From Clostridia bacterium (lineage in GTDB: Bacteria > Bacillota_A > Clostridia > Oscillospirales > CAG-272), in assembly GCA_017632155.1 (NCBI GenBank), contig JAGBRZ010000178.1, forward strand, positions 1 to 7,016: 7,016 nucleotides of DNA, given 5' to 3'. Shown piece by piece: positions 5,865 to 7,016 of the stretch. Within the stretch, counting starts at the first letter, position 1. Each line of letters begins with the position of its first letter. The notes beneath the pieces were generated by a model that had not been told where the DNA came from, ran no database searches, and saw only the letters and a list, made by a program, of their open reading frames with translations. Made by a program: the position numbers and the translations under genes.

Positions 5865-6626
5865 ATGATTCAACTCAAAAATTCCATACAGATTGCTACA
5901 ATGATGGAAGCAGGACGCATCACGGGCGAGGCATTGCTCGTCGCCCGTGAGCACGTCCGCGAAGGTATCAGTACCTTCGAGCTGGATACGGTGATCCGTG
6001 AAGCGATCGAGAAGAGAGGCGCAAAGCCGTCCTTCCTCGGTTACGGCGGCTTTCCCGCATCGGCTTGCATCAGCATCAACGACGAGGTCATTCACGGAAT
6101 TCCCTCAAAGAAGAGATTCCTCGAAGAGGGAGATATCGTAAAGATCGACGTTGGCGCGTATTACAAAGGCTTTCACGGCGACAGCGCCAGAACGATCGCG
6201 GTTGGACGCGCTTCGGAAGAAGCACTTCGCTTGATCGAAACGACAAGACAGAGCTTCTTTGACGGAGTAGCGGCAGTGAAGATCGGAAACCGTATGGGTG
6301 ACGTCGGAAATGCCGTACAGACCTGTGTCGAGGCACAAGGATTTTCCGTGGTGCGCCGATATATCGGACACGGCATCGGACGTGAGCTTCACGAACAGCC
6401 CGACGTACCGAATTTCGGAACGGCAGGCAGAGGAACTCGCCTATGCGCGGGAATGGTGCTTGCGATCGAGCCGATGGTTAACGTCGGTTCGGAGGAAGTG
6501 TACGAAATGCCTGACGGCTGGACGGTCAAAACGCGTGACGGTAGCTTGTCCGCGCATTATGAAAACACAGTAGCGCTGACCTCGGACGGAGTCGTAATTA
6601 CGACATTGGTCGACGAGGCTTGGTAA
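5865..6626 (+). CDS. map: Methionine aminopeptidase, type I
   Basis: This metalloenzyme removes the initiator methionine from new proteins after deformylation when residue 2 is small. The 253-residue length matches compact type Ia enzymes. The five metal ligands of the pita-bread fold are all visible: D95 (KIDVG), D106 (HGDSART), H169 (IGHGIG), E202 (AIEPM) and E233 (HYENT). The catalytic H77 (EVIHGIP) and H176 (RELHEQP) are also present. The N-terminus MIQLKNSIQIATMMEAGRIT aligns with family starts, so the ATG at 5865 is firm. There is no good ribosome binding site: only AAGG at 5857-5860, 4 bases from the ATG and overlapping the adk stop. Expression therefore probably depends on ribosomes arriving from adk, 6 bases upstream. 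Confidence 0.97.
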   Translation: MIQLKNSIQIATMMEAGRITGEALLVAREHVREGISTFELDTVIREAIEKRGAKPSFLGYGGFPASACISINDEVIHGIPSKKRFLEEGDIVKIDVGAYYKGFHGDSARTIAVGRASEEALRLIETTRQSFFDGVAAVKIGNRMGDVGNAVQTCVEAQGFSVVRRYIGHGIGRELHEQPDVPNFGTAGRGTRLCAGMVLAIEPMVNVGSEEVYEMPDGWTVKTRDGSLSAHYENTVALTSDGVVITTLVDEAW

Positions 6627-6680
6627 AGAAATTTAGTTGAAACGAACAGTCACAAAACGAATAGCAGAGGAGGGATACTT

Positions 6681-6899
6681 GTGGCAAAGGACGACGTAAT
6701 CGAGTTTGAGGGTACGGTAGTTGAGGCGCTGCCCAACGCGACCTTCAAGGTAAAGCTTCCCAACGAGCACATTGTAACGGCTCATATTTCGGGAAAGCTG
6801 AGAATGAACTATATCAGAATTCTGCCCGGTGACCGCGTAAACATTGAGGTCTCTGTATACGATCTCAATAAGGGACGCATTACCTGGCGTTCAAAGTAA
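6681..6899 (+). CDS. infA: Translation initiation factor IF-1
   Basis: IF-1 binds the A site of the 30S subunit during initiation and assists IF-2 and IF-3. The 72-residue product is the exact family length, a single OB-fold (S1 domain). It has the signature block [20 protein letters not shown] at the N-terminus, then [20 protein letters not shown] in the middle (residues about 39-58) and [13 protein letters not shown] at the end. The start codon is GTG, supported by AGGAGGG at 6668-6674, 6 bases upstream; no nearby in-frame ATG fits. Small departures from the common sequence are VSVYDL for the usual LSPYDL and WRSK for YRYK. It is separated from map by 54 bases with no recognisable gene or clear promoter. 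Confidence 0.97.
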   Translation: MAKDDVIEFEGTVVEALPNATFKVKLPNEHIVTAHISGKLRMNYIRILPGDRVNIEVSVYDLNKGRITWRSK

Positions 6900-6923
6900 G
6901 AAAGAAAGGGTTGGTGTAATAAC

Positions 6924-7016
6924 ATGAAGGTGAAACCATCCTTAAAGAAGATTTGCGAAAAGTGATAAATCATCAAGAGAAAAGGCAAAGTAATGGTTAT
7001 CTGCGAGATCCCCTAG
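6924..7016 (+). pseudogene. rpmJ: Broken or mis-sequenced ribosomal protein L36
   Basis: L36 is a very small zinc protein of the large subunit and the normal neighbour of infA. Reading from the ATG at 6924 in one frame gives MKVKPSLKKICEK, then TGA TAA, then IIKRKGKVMVICEIP, then TAG at the window's last three bases. Apart from the stops this aligns without gaps to L36: C11 and C27 are present, while the stops replace C14 (a zinc ligand), the next lysine and, at codon 31, the lysine just before the last zinc ligand (His). A normal protein has about 37 residues. The preceding ribosome binding site is poor (AAAGGGTTGG near 6906-6915) compared with AGGAGG elsewhere. Either the gene is truly dead, with another rpmJ elsewhere, or these are sequencing or assembly errors near a contig end. 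Simple TGA recoding does not help, because TAA follows. Confidence 0.7.

Noticed and set aside
6640..6661. Two copies of AAACGAA 15 bases apart in the map-infA gap
   Set aside because: They are too short and A-rich to mean much; no paired promoter elements or inverted symmetry were found with them.
6963..6968. Recoding of TGA in rpmJ (selenocysteine, Trp or other)
   Set aside because: A TAA follows immediately, there is no sign of a selenocysteine element, and the other genes read normally with code 11.

Overview
The window is a stretch of the conserved spc ribosomal-protein operon, all genes on the + strand, in the order rplX, rplE, rpsN, rpsH, rplF, rplR, rpsE, rpmD, rplO, secY, adk, map, infA, and then a broken rpmJ at the right edge. 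The organism is most likely a Gram-positive Bacillota member of class Clostridia. This rests on near-consensus AGGAGG ribosome binding sites before most genes, a short 61-residue zinc-type S14, a zinc-type adenylate kinase with a four-cysteine LID, and adk-map-infA directly after secY. I cannot place it to genus. Genetic code 11 fits every intact gene.

Layout: bases 4-1068 hold L24, L5 and S14, tightly packed. Bases 1069-1263 are an unusual 195-base gap between rpsN and rpsH, where these operons usually have only a few tens of bases. The gap contains a tandem series of good hairpins and a possible 23-codon leader ORF that stops 5 bases before the rpsH start. Bases 1264-2628 encode S8, L6 and L18. 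Bases 2629-2707 are a second, smaller gap with two inverted repeats. Bases 2708-3852 encode S5, L30 (57 residues) and L15. Bases 3855-6626 encode SecY, adenylate kinase and methionine aminopeptidase. Bases 6681-6899 encode IF-1 from a GTG start.

The genes form one growth-linked transcription unit. It supplies proteins of both ribosomal subunits, the membrane channel for secreted proteins, the enzyme that balances adenylate nucleotides, the enzyme that trims the N-terminal Met from new proteins, and an initiation factor. Gene spacing of 2 to 27 bases in most places points to co-transcription and translational coupling.

Two places deserve attention. First is the structured rpsN-rpsH gap, a candidate cis-regulatory RNA (possibly an S8 feedback site) or a copy of a dispersed repeat. 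Second is rpmJ, which aligns well to L36 in one frame but has two adjacent in-frame stops (TGA TAA) at codons 14-15, a third stop at codon 31 and a weak ribosome binding site. That is either real gene decay or sequence error near a contig end. I saw no mobile element, CRISPR array, tRNA, rRNA or convincing intrinsic terminator, and no novel multi-gene system.
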